The notes under the pieces are model-generated. The model searched no databases. It saw only the letters and a program-made list of their open reading frames with translations, and was not told where the DNA came from. The position numbers and the translations under genes are program-made. From positions 1 through 40,447 of the forward strand of contig JAGXHJ010000011.1 in NCBI GenBank assembly GCA_024636315.1: a stretch of 40,447 bases of DNA, written 5' to 3'. Source of the DNA: Methylophaga sp. (GTDB lineage Bacteria > Pseudomonadota > Gammaproteobacteria > Nitrosococcales > Methylophagaceae). Of the stretch, positions 17,124 to 24,922 are shown one piece after another; the stretch's first letter is position 1; every line of letters begins with the position of its first letter.

Positions 17124-18147
17124 TCTACCAAAAACCATTTCGTTACCCAGTTATTCTGTTACAAGAGATTGGCTATATGCTCCACGTACATACTTAACGG
17201 ACTCTTTTTCTCCATTTGTCGAAGAAATTTACCTTCCGCCTGTAGCTACACATGCTGGTGATGTAAGATTGGAGTACAGTCAACAGGCAGTGGCAAGTTT
17301 CAGCACTAACTCCTTTTTTAAAAAATTAAAATTGAGGTTTACAAGGAAACAGCATGTTAAAGAAGATGTGCTGCTCGATTTAAGAGATTACTCACCAGCT
17401 AATTTGGCTCATGCAATAACGATACATCTGCCTATCGCACTATATGCAAGTGAGTATTTAGTGACTAACGGCTTTTTGAAACCACTACTTATTTTTCCTC
17501 AAAAGCTTCCTGCACATGTGCAGCATTTGTTTTCTGAGTTGGGGTTTAGGTTTCTGTTAACAGATGCCAGCGTGTCAGGTCAGATATGTCGGTGTGAGTT
17601 AGATTCATTGATATGCCTTAGAAGTACTCTACCTGCTTTGATTAAAGAGTCATTAATGCAAACTGAGTTTCCGAATAAATTACTCAATGCCAATATCAAT
17701 CAACCCAAGAAAATATTTATTTCAAGGCGTGATACAAGGCGCTTGAGTAATGAAAATCAAATTGAAGAATTTTTAGAAAAAAGAGGGTATAAAAAGCTTT
17801 ATTTGGAAGATTATAGTGTTACGGAACAGCTTGCCATTGTATCCCTTGCCGATAGTATTGTGGCTATTCATGGTGCAGCTCTTGGTCCACTAATATTTAG
17901 AACATTATTTAATAAAGAGCCACTGAAATTAGTCGAGCTATTTACCCCCGCTCATATGTCAAACGTATACCGGATTGTGATGCATCAGATTGGTGGAAAG
18001 TGGGTGGGCGTTAGGGGTAAAGCGTGGCCAAAACTAATTGAACAGGCCTATGAATGTGAAATAGAGAAAGTTCGGCAGTATTCATTACTTGATTTTGAAA
18101 TATGTTTAGATAGTTTAAAGCTTGCAATGGAGAAAATAGAGTTGTGA
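17116..18147 (+). CDS. GT61 (DUF563-type) glycosyltransferase
   Basis: Predicted GT61 family transferase, 343 residues. The diagnostic region is in the C-terminal half: KKIFISRRDTRRLSNENQ, GYKKLYLEDYSVTEQLAIVS and DSIVAIHGAALGPLIF, matching the family pattern (R-x-x-x-R-x-x-x-N, then E-x-x-x-x-x-x-Q, then HGAAL). The N-terminal third is divergent and probably binds the acceptor. It starts within the previous GT4 gene and is followed by a 28-base gap with GGAGAG before the acyltransferase. Such enzymes are common in capsule and EPS clusters; the transferred sugar is unknown. Confidence 0.82.
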   Translation: MDNLPKTISLPSYSVTRDWLYAPRTYLTDSFSPFVEEIYLPPVATHAGDVRLEYSQQAVASFSTNSFFKKLKLRFTRKQHVKEDVLLDLRDYSPANLAHAITIHLPIALYASEYLVTNGFLKPLLIFPQKLPAHVQHLFSELGFRFLLTDASVSGQICRCELDSLICLRSTLPALIKESLMQTEFPNKLLNANINQPKKIFISRRDTRRLSNENQIEEFLEKRGYKKLYLEDYSVTEQLAIVSLADSIVAIHGAALGPLIFRTLFNKEPLKLVELFTPAHMSNVYRIVMHQIGGKWVGVRGKAWPKLIEQAYECEIEKVRQYSLLDFEICLDSLKLAMEKIEL

Positions 18148-18175
18148 ATTTGAGTGTTATTGGAGAGCTAGCTTA

Positions 18176-18775
18176 ATGATAAAAAAATTAATTCGAGCTA
18201 TTGCGTTTAAAACGGGAAGGTTTACAAGTCTTTATCTTAAAATATGTAAACCATCTGGAACTGAGTACGCCTCTTTTCAAAAAAAATGGGGAAATTTTTA
18301 TTCTATTGGCGATGACTGTGCCTTTTGGCCTTATACGAATATTACAAATCCAGAATATACTAGGCTTGGTAACAATGTCATGTTATCGGCATGCACAATA
18401 CTCGGTCATGATGGTTCTATTGCAGTCTTAAATAAAGCATATAACAAAAAGCTAGATCGGGTGGGTAAGGTTGATATTAAAGATAACGTCTTTATTGGAC
18501 ATGGAGCCATTATTCTACCTGGGGTTACAATTGGACCCAATGCAATTGTTGCTGCTGGTTCTGTAGTTTCGAAAGATGTACCTCCTGGCAGTATAGCTGC
18601 GGGTGTGCCGGCCCGTGAAATTGGTAGAGTAGATGACTTAGTTAAAAGGCTGGAGGAGCAAACAGCTCAATTACCATGGGCAAGCATTATAAAAGATAGA
18701 GTAGGTGCTTATGACCCTAAATTAGAGCCTATATTAAAAGAAATGCGTGTCAAATATTTCTTTGGTGAGAGATAA
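18176..18775 (+). CDS. Left-handed beta-helix (hexapeptide) O-acyltransferase
   Basis: Cytoplasmic acetyl-CoA-dependent acyltransferase of the LbH superfamily (maltose acetyltransferase/WcaF-like), 199 residues, likely to acetylate a sugar of the repeat unit. Hexapeptide repeats run from about 45 to 145 (YSIGDDCAFWPYTNI, GNNVMLSACTILGHD, VDIKDNVFIGHGAIILPG, VTIGPNAIVAAGSVV) and end in the usual VPPGSIAAGVPAREIG. The catalytic His candidates are in ILGHD and FIGHG. An internal loop (about 82-97, SIAVLNKAYNKKLDRVG) interrupts the helix as in this family. GGAGAG (18162-18167) lies 8 bases before the ATG. The C-terminal helix is charged and may contribute to trimer packing. Confidence 0.85.
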   Translation: MIKKLIRAIAFKTGRFTSLYLKICKPSGTEYASFQKKWGNFYSIGDDCAFWPYTNITNPEYTRLGNNVMLSACTILGHDGSIAVLNKAYNKKLDRVGKVDIKDNVFIGHGAIILPGVTIGPNAIVAAGSVVSKDVPPGSIAAGVPAREIGRVDDLVKRLEEQTAQLPWASIIKDRVGAYDPKLEPILKEMRVKYFFGER

Positions 18776-18776
18776 G

Positions 18777-19745
18777 GTGATTGAGTTAGCAATTGTTGTT
18801 GTTAATTATAAAACGCCGAAGTTAGTCGAAGACTGCTTGGCATCGCTGTTACCTGAATTAGAGCACCTCAATGCTAAGGCGGTGGTAGTTGATAATGCTT
18901 CGATGGATGATTCAGTTGAAGCTATTCAGACCTGGATTTCTGAAAACAATGCAGACGATAAAGTTGAGCTGGTGGCGTCATCTGAAAATACAGGCTTTTC
19001 TGGTGGTAATAATACGGGTGTTAAACATCTTAGTGCTAAGTATTACTTGTTATTAAATAGCGACACTTTAGTGCGTCAAGGCTCAATTTTAAAATTACTT
19101 AACGCTGCGAAACAAGATCAAACTATTGGTTTAGTAGGGCCGAGGTTAGAATGGCCTGATGGGCAACCGCAAGAAAGTTGTTTTCGCTTCCACTCGCCAT
19201 TAAGTGAGTTAATTTCTTCGGCTAACTCAGGCCCCATCACAAAATTATTAAATAAATTCAATGTGCCATACCCTGTATCTGATAAACAGCGATACTATGA
19301 TTGGACTAGTTTTGCTTGTGTTTTAGTTAAGTCTGCGGTGTTTGATGATATCGGCTTGATGGATGATGGTTACTTTATGTATTTTGAAGATGTTGCTTTT
19401 GCATATATCGCCCAGCAAGCAGGCTGGAAAGTGCTAAATGTGCCTGATGCTCATGTCGTTCATTTGAGAGGGGGTAGCTCGCCAGTTAAAGCTCAAGCTA
19501 AAAAACGTAAAAGACTACCGCGATATTACTATGAGTCGAGAACACGCTTTTTTTATCAAACATATGGTCGTTTTGGCTTGCTGTGTGCAAATATCTTGTG
19601 GGTGTTAGGGTGGGGAATATCCAAAATACGGCAGTTATTTTCGTCCGACTATTCTTCGATTGTGGTGGAAAATCAATGGAAAGATATTTGGATTAACTTC
19701 TTTAATCCATTACATCGTTATATTCACCCTAATACTTACAAATAA
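18777..19745 (+). CDS. GT2 glycosyltransferase, WbbL/rhamnosyltransferase-like
   Basis: GT-A transferase of the WbbL type, many of which transfer rhamnose from dTDP-L-rhamnose; the rfb genes in the same locus make that donor. The 322 residues include AIVVVNYKTPKLVEDCLASL, VVVDNASMDDS, the family hallmark NTGFSGGNNTGV, LLLNSDTLV, and MYFEDVAFAYIAQQAGWKV with VVHLRGGSS. GAGAG at 18767-18771 supports the GTG at 18777; an in-frame GTG at 18747 would lie inside the preceding gene. The start follows the previous TAA by one base. A 100-base gap with no evident feature follows. Confidence 0.88.
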   Translation: MIELAIVVVNYKTPKLVEDCLASLLPELEHLNAKAVVVDNASMDDSVEAIQTWISENNADDKVELVASSENTGFSGGNNTGVKHLSAKYYLLLNSDTLVRQGSILKLLNAAKQDQTIGLVGPRLEWPDGQPQESCFRFHSPLSELISSANSGPITKLLNKFNVPYPVSDKQRYYDWTSFACVLVKSAVFDDIGLMDDGYFMYFEDVAFAYIAQQAGWKVLNVPDAHVVHLRGGSSPVKAQAKKRKRLPRYYYESRTRFFYQTYGRFGLLCANILWVLGWGISKIRQLFSSDYSSIVVENQWKDIWINFFNPLHRYIHPNTYK

Positions 19746-19845
19746 TGTGACGTTTTACAAATATTAAAAAATCCTTATGATGTTTAAGTAAATATTGCTT
19801 CAATATTGTGGTGATGTGAGACGCAAGATTAATCAAGGAGATTAA

Positions 19846-20844
19846 GTGGTTATTGTTTATTGTGATAAGGGAGTTGGCTGGTCACCTATTCTTCATATGG
19901 TGAAGCTAGCTGTTCGCTTATTAGATGCTGAGTTAATTGTGCTTGAGTATAAAACGCCAGACATACTTCAAAAATTATCAGCTTTACTTTTGAATAGGCG
20001 GCGGAATATAAATGGAGAAAAATTATTATTTATTTGTCCTTCTCCGAAAGAATTGCCCGTTATTTTCCAGATCCCAAATATTAGAAAGCGATTTGATTTT
20101 ATAGCCGCTTGGGTTATTGATTCATTCTGGATAGATAGGATCCCTCGGACTATTAAGGCTTCGAAGTATTTTGATCATTTTTTTATAACTTCAAAAGAAG
20201 ATATTCCACAATGGGAGAGAATGACAAAGACATCCGTTTCATGGCTGCCATGGGGGACAGATGCGCTCGGGCTAGGCGGATATAATGGCGATAGAAAGTG
20301 GGATTTGCGACGTGTTGGAAGACAACCTATTGAGTGGGATGACGATGGATTAACTGAAAAAAGTTGCTCAGAAAACAATATCAAGTTTCAAGGGCGACCA
20401 GAGCTATTTGATGAACAAATACAAAATCAAAAAGCATTAATGGCTATTTATCAGCAGTCAAAACTGGTGTTAGCATTCTCTAATACCGCAAACCCAACAG
20501 GTTACACACACCCAATTCGTTCGTATTTGACTGGAAGATGGGCTGATACCTTAGCTTGCGGTGGTATAGTAGCTGGAATTGCTCCAGCAGATCCAAGTAA
20601 CAAGGAGCTATTGTGGGATGGTGCAACATTGGAGCTTGGTACGATAAAACGTGAGGAGGGCCTTACAGTTATAAAGGAGGCGCTTGCAAACTGGAGTCCT
20701 AAACAAGCGGAGTACAATTATAAACAGTCATTACAACGTTTAGATTGGCGTTGGAGATTTGTTGAAATAGCAAAAATTTTTCAAGTTCAGCCACAGAAAC
20801 TATTTGATGAGATTAAGTTATTAAAGCTAAAAATAGATCAGTGA
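19846..20844 (+). CDS. GT-B-like protein, putative glycosyltransferase
   Basis: Not confidently assigned. The 332-residue soluble protein starts at GTG with AAGGAG (19835-19840) five bases upstream. The C-terminal half contains YTHPIRSYLTGRWADTLACG followed by GIVAG, resembling the CgeB/Glyco_trans_1_2 pattern in which an 'S-x-R...EALACG' segment lines the nucleotide-sugar pocket. The protein ends with RLDWRWRFVEIAKIF, seen in related transferases. The N-terminal half (WVIDSFWIDRIPRTIKASKY, FITSKEDIPQW, SWLPWGTD) also fits a GT-B fold. The acidic catalytic glutamates of GT4 are not obvious. It precedes the sulfotransferase by 89 bases. Confidence 0.6.
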   Translation: MVIVYCDKGVGWSPILHMVKLAVRLLDAELIVLEYKTPDILQKLSALLLNRRRNINGEKLLFICPSPKELPVIFQIPNIRKRFDFIAAWVIDSFWIDRIPRTIKASKYFDHFFITSKEDIPQWERMTKTSVSWLPWGTDALGLGGYNGDRKWDLRRVGRQPIEWDDDGLTEKSCSENNIKFQGRPELFDEQIQNQKALMAIYQQSKLVLAFSNTANPTGYTHPIRSYLTGRWADTLACGGIVAGIAPADPSNKELLWDGATLELGTIKREEGLTVIKEALANWSPKQAEYNYKQSLQRLDWRWRFVEIAKIFQVQPQKLFDEIKLLKLKIDQ

Positions 20845-20915
20845 AAAAAGGATTGGTTAGCCTTTTTCCTGAACTAGGCTATGTCACTCAGTACAAACCT
20901 GAATTATACAATTAA
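20841..20915 (+). CDS. Possible 24-codon ORF or start of a lost gene
   Basis: A GTG at 20841 overlaps the stop codon of the preceding gene (GTGA) and opens 24 codons (KKGLVSLFPELGYV...YKPELYN) ending TAA at 20915. The coupled start and protein-like composition suggest either a short translated peptide or the remaining 5' end of a deleted gene. There is no similarity I can name and no independent Shine-Dalgarno. Confidence 0.25.
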   Translation: MKKGLVSLFPELGYVTQYKPELYN

Positions 20916-20933
20916 TGAGCAGTAAGATAACTT

Positions 20934-21815
20934 ATGAGTAAACCTGACTTTATTATAATAGGGGCAATGAAAAGTGCTACCAGTACATTGCATGAACAGT
21001 TAGCAAAACAATCTGGTATTTTTATGTCTACACCCAAAGAGCCGAATTATTTTAGTGATGATGCTCAGTATGCTTTAGGTGACGACTGGTATGATGCGTT
21101 ATTTAATGATGCTAAACCCGATGATTTATGTGGGGAGTCGAGTACTCACTATGCCAAGCTACCAAATCATCCAGACACTCTGGAAAGGATGAGTAAGCGG
21201 CTTGAAAATCCAAAATTGATATATGTGATGCGGCATCCAATTGATCGCCTGATTTCACATTACACCCACCAATGGACACAAAACGTGTTTAAGTGCGATA
21301 TCAATCAAGCAATTGATCAATATGAGGAGTTAACTGCTTATAGTTGCTATGTTAAACAATTGACACCGTATTTTGAGCGATATGGATACCAAAATGTGTT
21401 ACCAGTTTTTACTGAGTCACTTAGAGTTAACCCACAGAAAGAATTAGAACGCGTAGCTAAGTTTATTGGTCACGCTGAACCAGTCGTTTGGCATGATGAG
21501 GTATTGGAACAGAATGTATCGAGTGAAAGGTTCCGTACATTTAAAGGTCGTACTCTCTTTGACTCTAAGTTGATGACCATTTTAAGACGTACGTTAATAC
21601 CTAAAAGCTTACGAAATAGAGTCAAAAAAGCACTTACAATGGCTAAGCGGCCTGAAATTGACCAAGCACACTATGCGAAATTAACAGCATTATTTGATAA
21701 GGACTTAGCTGTACTAGGTGCAATGATGGCTGTTGAATTGAATTGTGAAAATTATAAAATGGTAACTAGTGAACAAGAGCTTAATTGGTCGAAAGCATAT
21801 TGGAATAAACAATGA
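20934..21815 (+). CDS. PAPS-dependent sulfotransferase
   Basis: Transfers sulfate from 3'-phosphoadenylyl sulfate to a hydroxyl of the polysaccharide or its lipid-linked precursor. The 293-residue protein has the 5'-phosphosulfate-binding loop IIGAMKSATSTL (about 8-19, with the catalytic Lys13) and the 3'-phosphate-binding segment YVMRHPIDRLISHY (Arg100, Ser108), both diagnostic of the Sulfotransfer_1/3 families. The PNYFSDD and CGESSTHY segments are also typical of heparan and Nod-factor sulfotransferase relatives. It overlaps the next acetyltransferase gene by 4 bases (ATGA). Sulfated EPS is common in marine bacteria. No PAPS-synthesis genes are in the window, so PAPS must come from assimilatory sulfate metabolism. 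Confidence 0.9.
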   Translation: MSKPDFIIIGAMKSATSTLHEQLAKQSGIFMSTPKEPNYFSDDAQYALGDDWYDALFNDAKPDDLCGESSTHYAKLPNHPDTLERMSKRLENPKLIYVMRHPIDRLISHYTHQWTQNVFKCDINQAIDQYEELTAYSCYVKQLTPYFERYGYQNVLPVFTESLRVNPQKELERVAKFIGHAEPVVWHDEVLEQNVSSERFRTFKGRTLFDSKLMTILRRTLIPKSLRNRVKKALTMAKRPEIDQAHYAKLTALFDKDLAVLGAMMAVELNCENYKMVTSEQELNWSKAYWNKQ

Positions 21816-22312
21816 TTTCAACTTCTGAACCAGATTGGTCTCGAGAAAAGCCGAGGCAGTTTTTGGATAAAAGTCGACGATTATTAAGGGCTATTAGAGG
21901 TTATCAAAGATGCAAACAAAATGTAGCTCTTTTTATAACTAAATTAGCTGTGCTTCAACATCGTTTTTGGTCTGTTATAACTGGCGCAGATATACCACTC
22001 ACTAGTAAGTTAGGTGGAGGGTTACTTATTCCGCACCCTAATGGTATTGTTGTTCATCCAGATTCAGTGATTGGTGTGAATTGTTTAATTCACCAACAGG
22101 TAACCATCGGTGTAAAAAGAGGCGGTGATAAACCACCTGTATTAGAAGGTCATGTTGATGTAGGAGCTGGTGCCAAAATAATAGGGTCAATTTTAATTGA
22201 AAGAGATGCGTTAATTGGCGCGAATTCTGTTGTTGTAAAGAATGTGTCTGCTGGATCTATTGTGGCGGGTATTCCTGCAAAAGTTATTGGTTCTACTCGG
22301 GGGCAGAGATAG
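21812..22312 (+). CDS. CysE/WcaB-like serine O-acetyltransferase-family enzyme
   Basis: Small (166-residue) hexapeptide acetyltransferase related to serine acetyltransferase but without its N-terminal helical domain, as in the polysaccharide enzymes WcaB and EpsC-type proteins. After a basic N-terminus (about 1-45) come LTSKLGGGLLIPHPNGIVVH (His52 and His59 region), VIGVNCLIHQQVTIG, a family loop KRGGDKPPVLEG, then VDVGAGAKIIGSILIE and DALIGANSVVVKNV, ending AGIPAKVIG. Acetyl-CoA is the expected donor and a sugar of the EPS the expected acceptor, because no cysteine-biosynthesis gene is nearby. The start overlaps the sulfotransferase stop, and the stop codon directly abuts the next ATG. Confidence 0.85.
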   Translation: MISTSEPDWSREKPRQFLDKSRRLLRAIRGYQRCKQNVALFITKLAVLQHRFWSVITGADIPLTSKLGGGLLIPHPNGIVVHPDSVIGVNCLIHQQVTIGVKRGGDKPPVLEGHVDVGAGAKIIGSILIERDALIGANSVVVKNVSAGSIVAGIPAKVIGSTRGQR

Positions 22313-24922
22313 ATGGAAGAAAGCAAAGTAATAGGTATTGTTGCAAAAAATTCTTTGTCTTATGTTAAAGCTGTTTTTGATGCATATAAAGCAAATTCGA
22401 CCGTTGTTTTATTACGTAGTTCTGATGATGAAGCGAGAATCACGCTAACTAAGGTTACAACTGTTATAGAACCAGAAGAAGACTTTGGTTGGTTTGATTC
22501 GGCATATGACTTTGAAAACACTGATGCTGTTGCACAAATTTCATTTACGTCTGGCACTGAAGGTGAGCCTAAAGGAGTGCTGCTGACACACAAAGCTTTA
22601 TCCGATGTGAGTCGACGTTTAAATGACATTATGGAACTCGATTCATCCATTCGAGAATATGTTGGTGTGCCGGCTCATTTTTCATTTGGGTTAGGTAGGT
22701 TTCGAGCAATTGCAAATGTTGGTGGTGCAGCTTATTTACCTGAAGCTGGATTTAATCCCCTAGAAATACGAGATATGCTCAAAGCTGGCGAAATTAATGC
22801 TATATCTGCAGTCCCAACTTTGTGGCGAGTATTACTAAAGAATAAATCGTTATTTTCTACCGAAGCATTAGATTTAAAATGGATAGAAATAGGTAGCCAA
22901 TATATGAGTAGGCAGGAAAAAGAAGAGTTAAAAACTCTTTTTCCTAAAGCAATTATTGTTCAACATTATGGTTTAACCGAGGCATCTAGAACTACATTTC
23001 TTAGAATAGACCAAGTCGAGGGTGAGTTATTAGAGTCAGTAGGAATTGCTGTTGGTAGCACTCAACTCAAAATTTCAGCATCTGGCCGAATTTGCATTCG
23101 AGGCGATCATGTCGCTAGCTCATTGCTCAAAATGGGTGAATTTACTAGTAATGTAGATGACTCCGGATGGTTCGAAACCAATGATCTTGGAGCGTTAGAA
23201 GATGGCTACCTTTATTATCTAGGTCGTGCAGATGACTTGATTAATTGTAGCGGTATTAAATTGTCTCCCGATGCTTTGGAACGAGATTTACGCGAATATC
23301 TTAAGATAAAAGAAGGTATTGCCATTTCTAGTTATGACGATAGCCTGACGGGTAATGGTGTATTAATTGCTTTGAAAAGTACTGTTGAGAGGGCTTCGGC
23401 GGATGTGTTCAACGCGGCAATTGATATTTTATCTAAATATGGGCTGCATAATAAAAATGTCGTTAAAGTAATTGTGCTTGATGAGTTTCCTGTGACATCA
23501 ACGGGCAAGGTGCAACGTAAAGAGCTGGCAAAGCTTTATAAGTCTGAAAATACCAAGAAGATTGCCCCTAAAGTGGGAGAAGATAAGTCAGACGTAAACG
23601 AAGAGTTATCAGATGATGAATTCTATGTTCAAGGCATTTGGCAACAGGTTTTGAATATAAAAAATATTGACGTAGATTCGAACTATTACCAGCTTGGCGG
23701 CGATTCATTAAGTGCAATTAGTGCCGTTATTGAAATGGAGCAGTTGGGTGATGTTCCCTCAGCGCTATCAAAAGGCATGCTACAGGGGTTAACGATAAGA
23801 GAGATTGCAAACCAATTAACCACTGATGAACGAGTCAAAAATTATAAACATAAGATTCGTTCACCTGAAGTGAAGGCTGGCATTACAATTAATATTATCC
23901 GTGGGTTTTTAGTGTTATGTGTGATTTTAGCTCATTGGTCAGATGGTATTTTGGAGCGATTACCTGAGAGTATTAGCAATTTAGCACCTTACTTTGCACC
24001 AATTCTTTCAATAGGAACACCAGGCTTTGCGTTAATTTATGGTGTCGGAGCAGGTTATTCCTTATTTTCAATTTATCAATCAGACTCGCTACGCTTAAAA
24101 CGGTTATTGCATAAAACAGTCGTATTATTGTCATGGGGGATTTTAGCTTTAGCGGTGGTACATTTCGTAACAGCTTTAATAGTGTCATCTGAAGTCACAT
24201 TTACTGATTTTACCAACTCTTTTTATTCAGTATTAACTTATTATTTATTAATTTCATTAACCTTATCTTTTTGGTTTAAGGTTCTTTCATTTTCAAAATA
24301 TCCTGCGATTTGGAGCTTGTTGCTAGCGCTGTTGTTTTACTCTATTCATACTTTTGGTATACGTTATTTAGGTGTGTATCCAGCTGAAGGTGTCGTTGAA
24401 TTTATTAAACTATTATTCACAGCAAAATATTCATATTTTTTAATGCTTACAGGAACGATGATCGGTATTTCAATCGGAATGCATATAAGACATTTAATTG
24501 ATAATAAGCAATCTCTAGATGTTTATAAGTTGATTGGATTAATTGCTATATTAATGGGGTTTGTTATTTCCGTTCATGCTGGAGATCAACAAAATTGGTT
24601 AGTTTGGCCTAGCCATTACAATCATATATGGCGCTGGGTATTATATGCTGGCGTTATTTTGGTTATGTTGTCAGTTGTTGATAAATTGCTCTTTAATTAT
24701 GACCATTTCAATCGAGTCATGCGCTTGTTTATTCAGTTTTTTGCCGTTATTGGTATCTTAGCCTTTCCACTATTTATTACCCATGAAATGGTTTTACCAA
24801 TAAAGTCTGTACTCGTTTATTTCAATATGAACGGTACACTAGCCATGCTTATTCCTTTATTTTTATTCGTTGCAAGTAGCTATCTAATGTTTCGTAAAAT
24901 ACGCAGCGTTAGTTTTTTATAA
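22313..24922 (+). CDS. Adenylation - carrier protein - membrane acyltransferase fusion
   Basis: One 869-residue polypeptide with three parts. Residues 1-415 form an acyl/aminoacyl-adenylating domain: A3-like SFTSGTEGEPKGV (77-89), A5-like HYGLTEAS (218-225), A7 GWFETNDLG (285-293), A8 GRADDLINCSGIKL (304-317) and the A10 lysine in STGKVQRKEL (Lys399). Residues 435-503 form a phosphopantetheine carrier with GGDSLS, attachment Ser465. Residues about 520-865 are polytopic (about ten helices) and begin IIRGFLVLCVILAHW, matching the Arg-x10-His signature of acyltransferase-3 membrane enzymes (Arg530, His541). The likely function is to activate a carboxylic acid with ATP, load it on the carrier and transfer it to the glycan at the membrane, a single-chain analogue of DltA/DltC plus an acyltransferase. 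The A4-like region (PAHFSFGLG, 120-128) lacks the Asp that binds an amino group, arguing for a non-amino acid. The domain before A3 is unusually short. A 4'-phosphopantetheinyl transferase must act in trans. Confidence 0.82.
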   Translation: MEESKVIGIVAKNSLSYVKAVFDAYKANSTVVLLRSSDDEARITLTKVTTVIEPEEDFGWFDSAYDFENTDAVAQISFTSGTEGEPKGVLLTHKALSDVSRRLNDIMELDSSIREYVGVPAHFSFGLGRFRAIANVGGAAYLPEAGFNPLEIRDMLKAGEINAISAVPTLWRVLLKNKSLFSTEALDLKWIEIGSQYMSRQEKEELKTLFPKAIIVQHYGLTEASRTTFLRIDQVEGELLESVGIAVGSTQLKISASGRICIRGDHVASSLLKMGEFTSNVDDSGWFETNDLGALEDGYLYYLGRADDLINCSGIKLSPDALERDLREYLKIKEGIAISSYDDSLTGNGVLIALKSTVERASADVFNAAIDILSKYGLHNKNVVKVIVLDEFPVTSTGKVQRKELAKLYKSENTKKIAPKVGEDKSDVNEELSDDEFYVQGIWQQVLNIKNIDVDSNYYQLGGDSLSAISAVIEMEQLGDVPSALSKGMLQGLTIREIANQLTTDERVKNYKHKIRSPEVKAGITINIIRGFLVLCVILAHWSDGILERLPESISNLAPYFAPILSIGTPGFALIYGVGAGYSLFSIYQSDSLRLKRLLHKTVVLLSWGILALAVVHFVTALIVSSEVTFTDFTNSFYSVLTYYLLISLTLSFWFKVLSFSKYPAIWSLLLALLFYSIHTFGIRYLGVYPAEGVVEFIKLLFTAKYSYFLMLTGTMIGISIGMHIRHLIDNKQSLDVYKLIGLIAILMGFVISVHAGDQQNWLVWPSHYNHIWRWVLYAGVILVMLSVVDKLLFNYDHFNRVMRLFIQFFAVIGILAFPLFITHEMVLPIKSVLVYFNMNGTLAMLIPLFLFVASSYLMFRKIRSVSFL

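Noticed and set aside
20845-20867. AAAAAGG/CCTTTTT hairpin as a terminator
   Set aside because: The stem is almost all A-T with a nine-base loop and only two G-C pairs, and no T-run follows it. It also lies in a coupled short frame within the operon.
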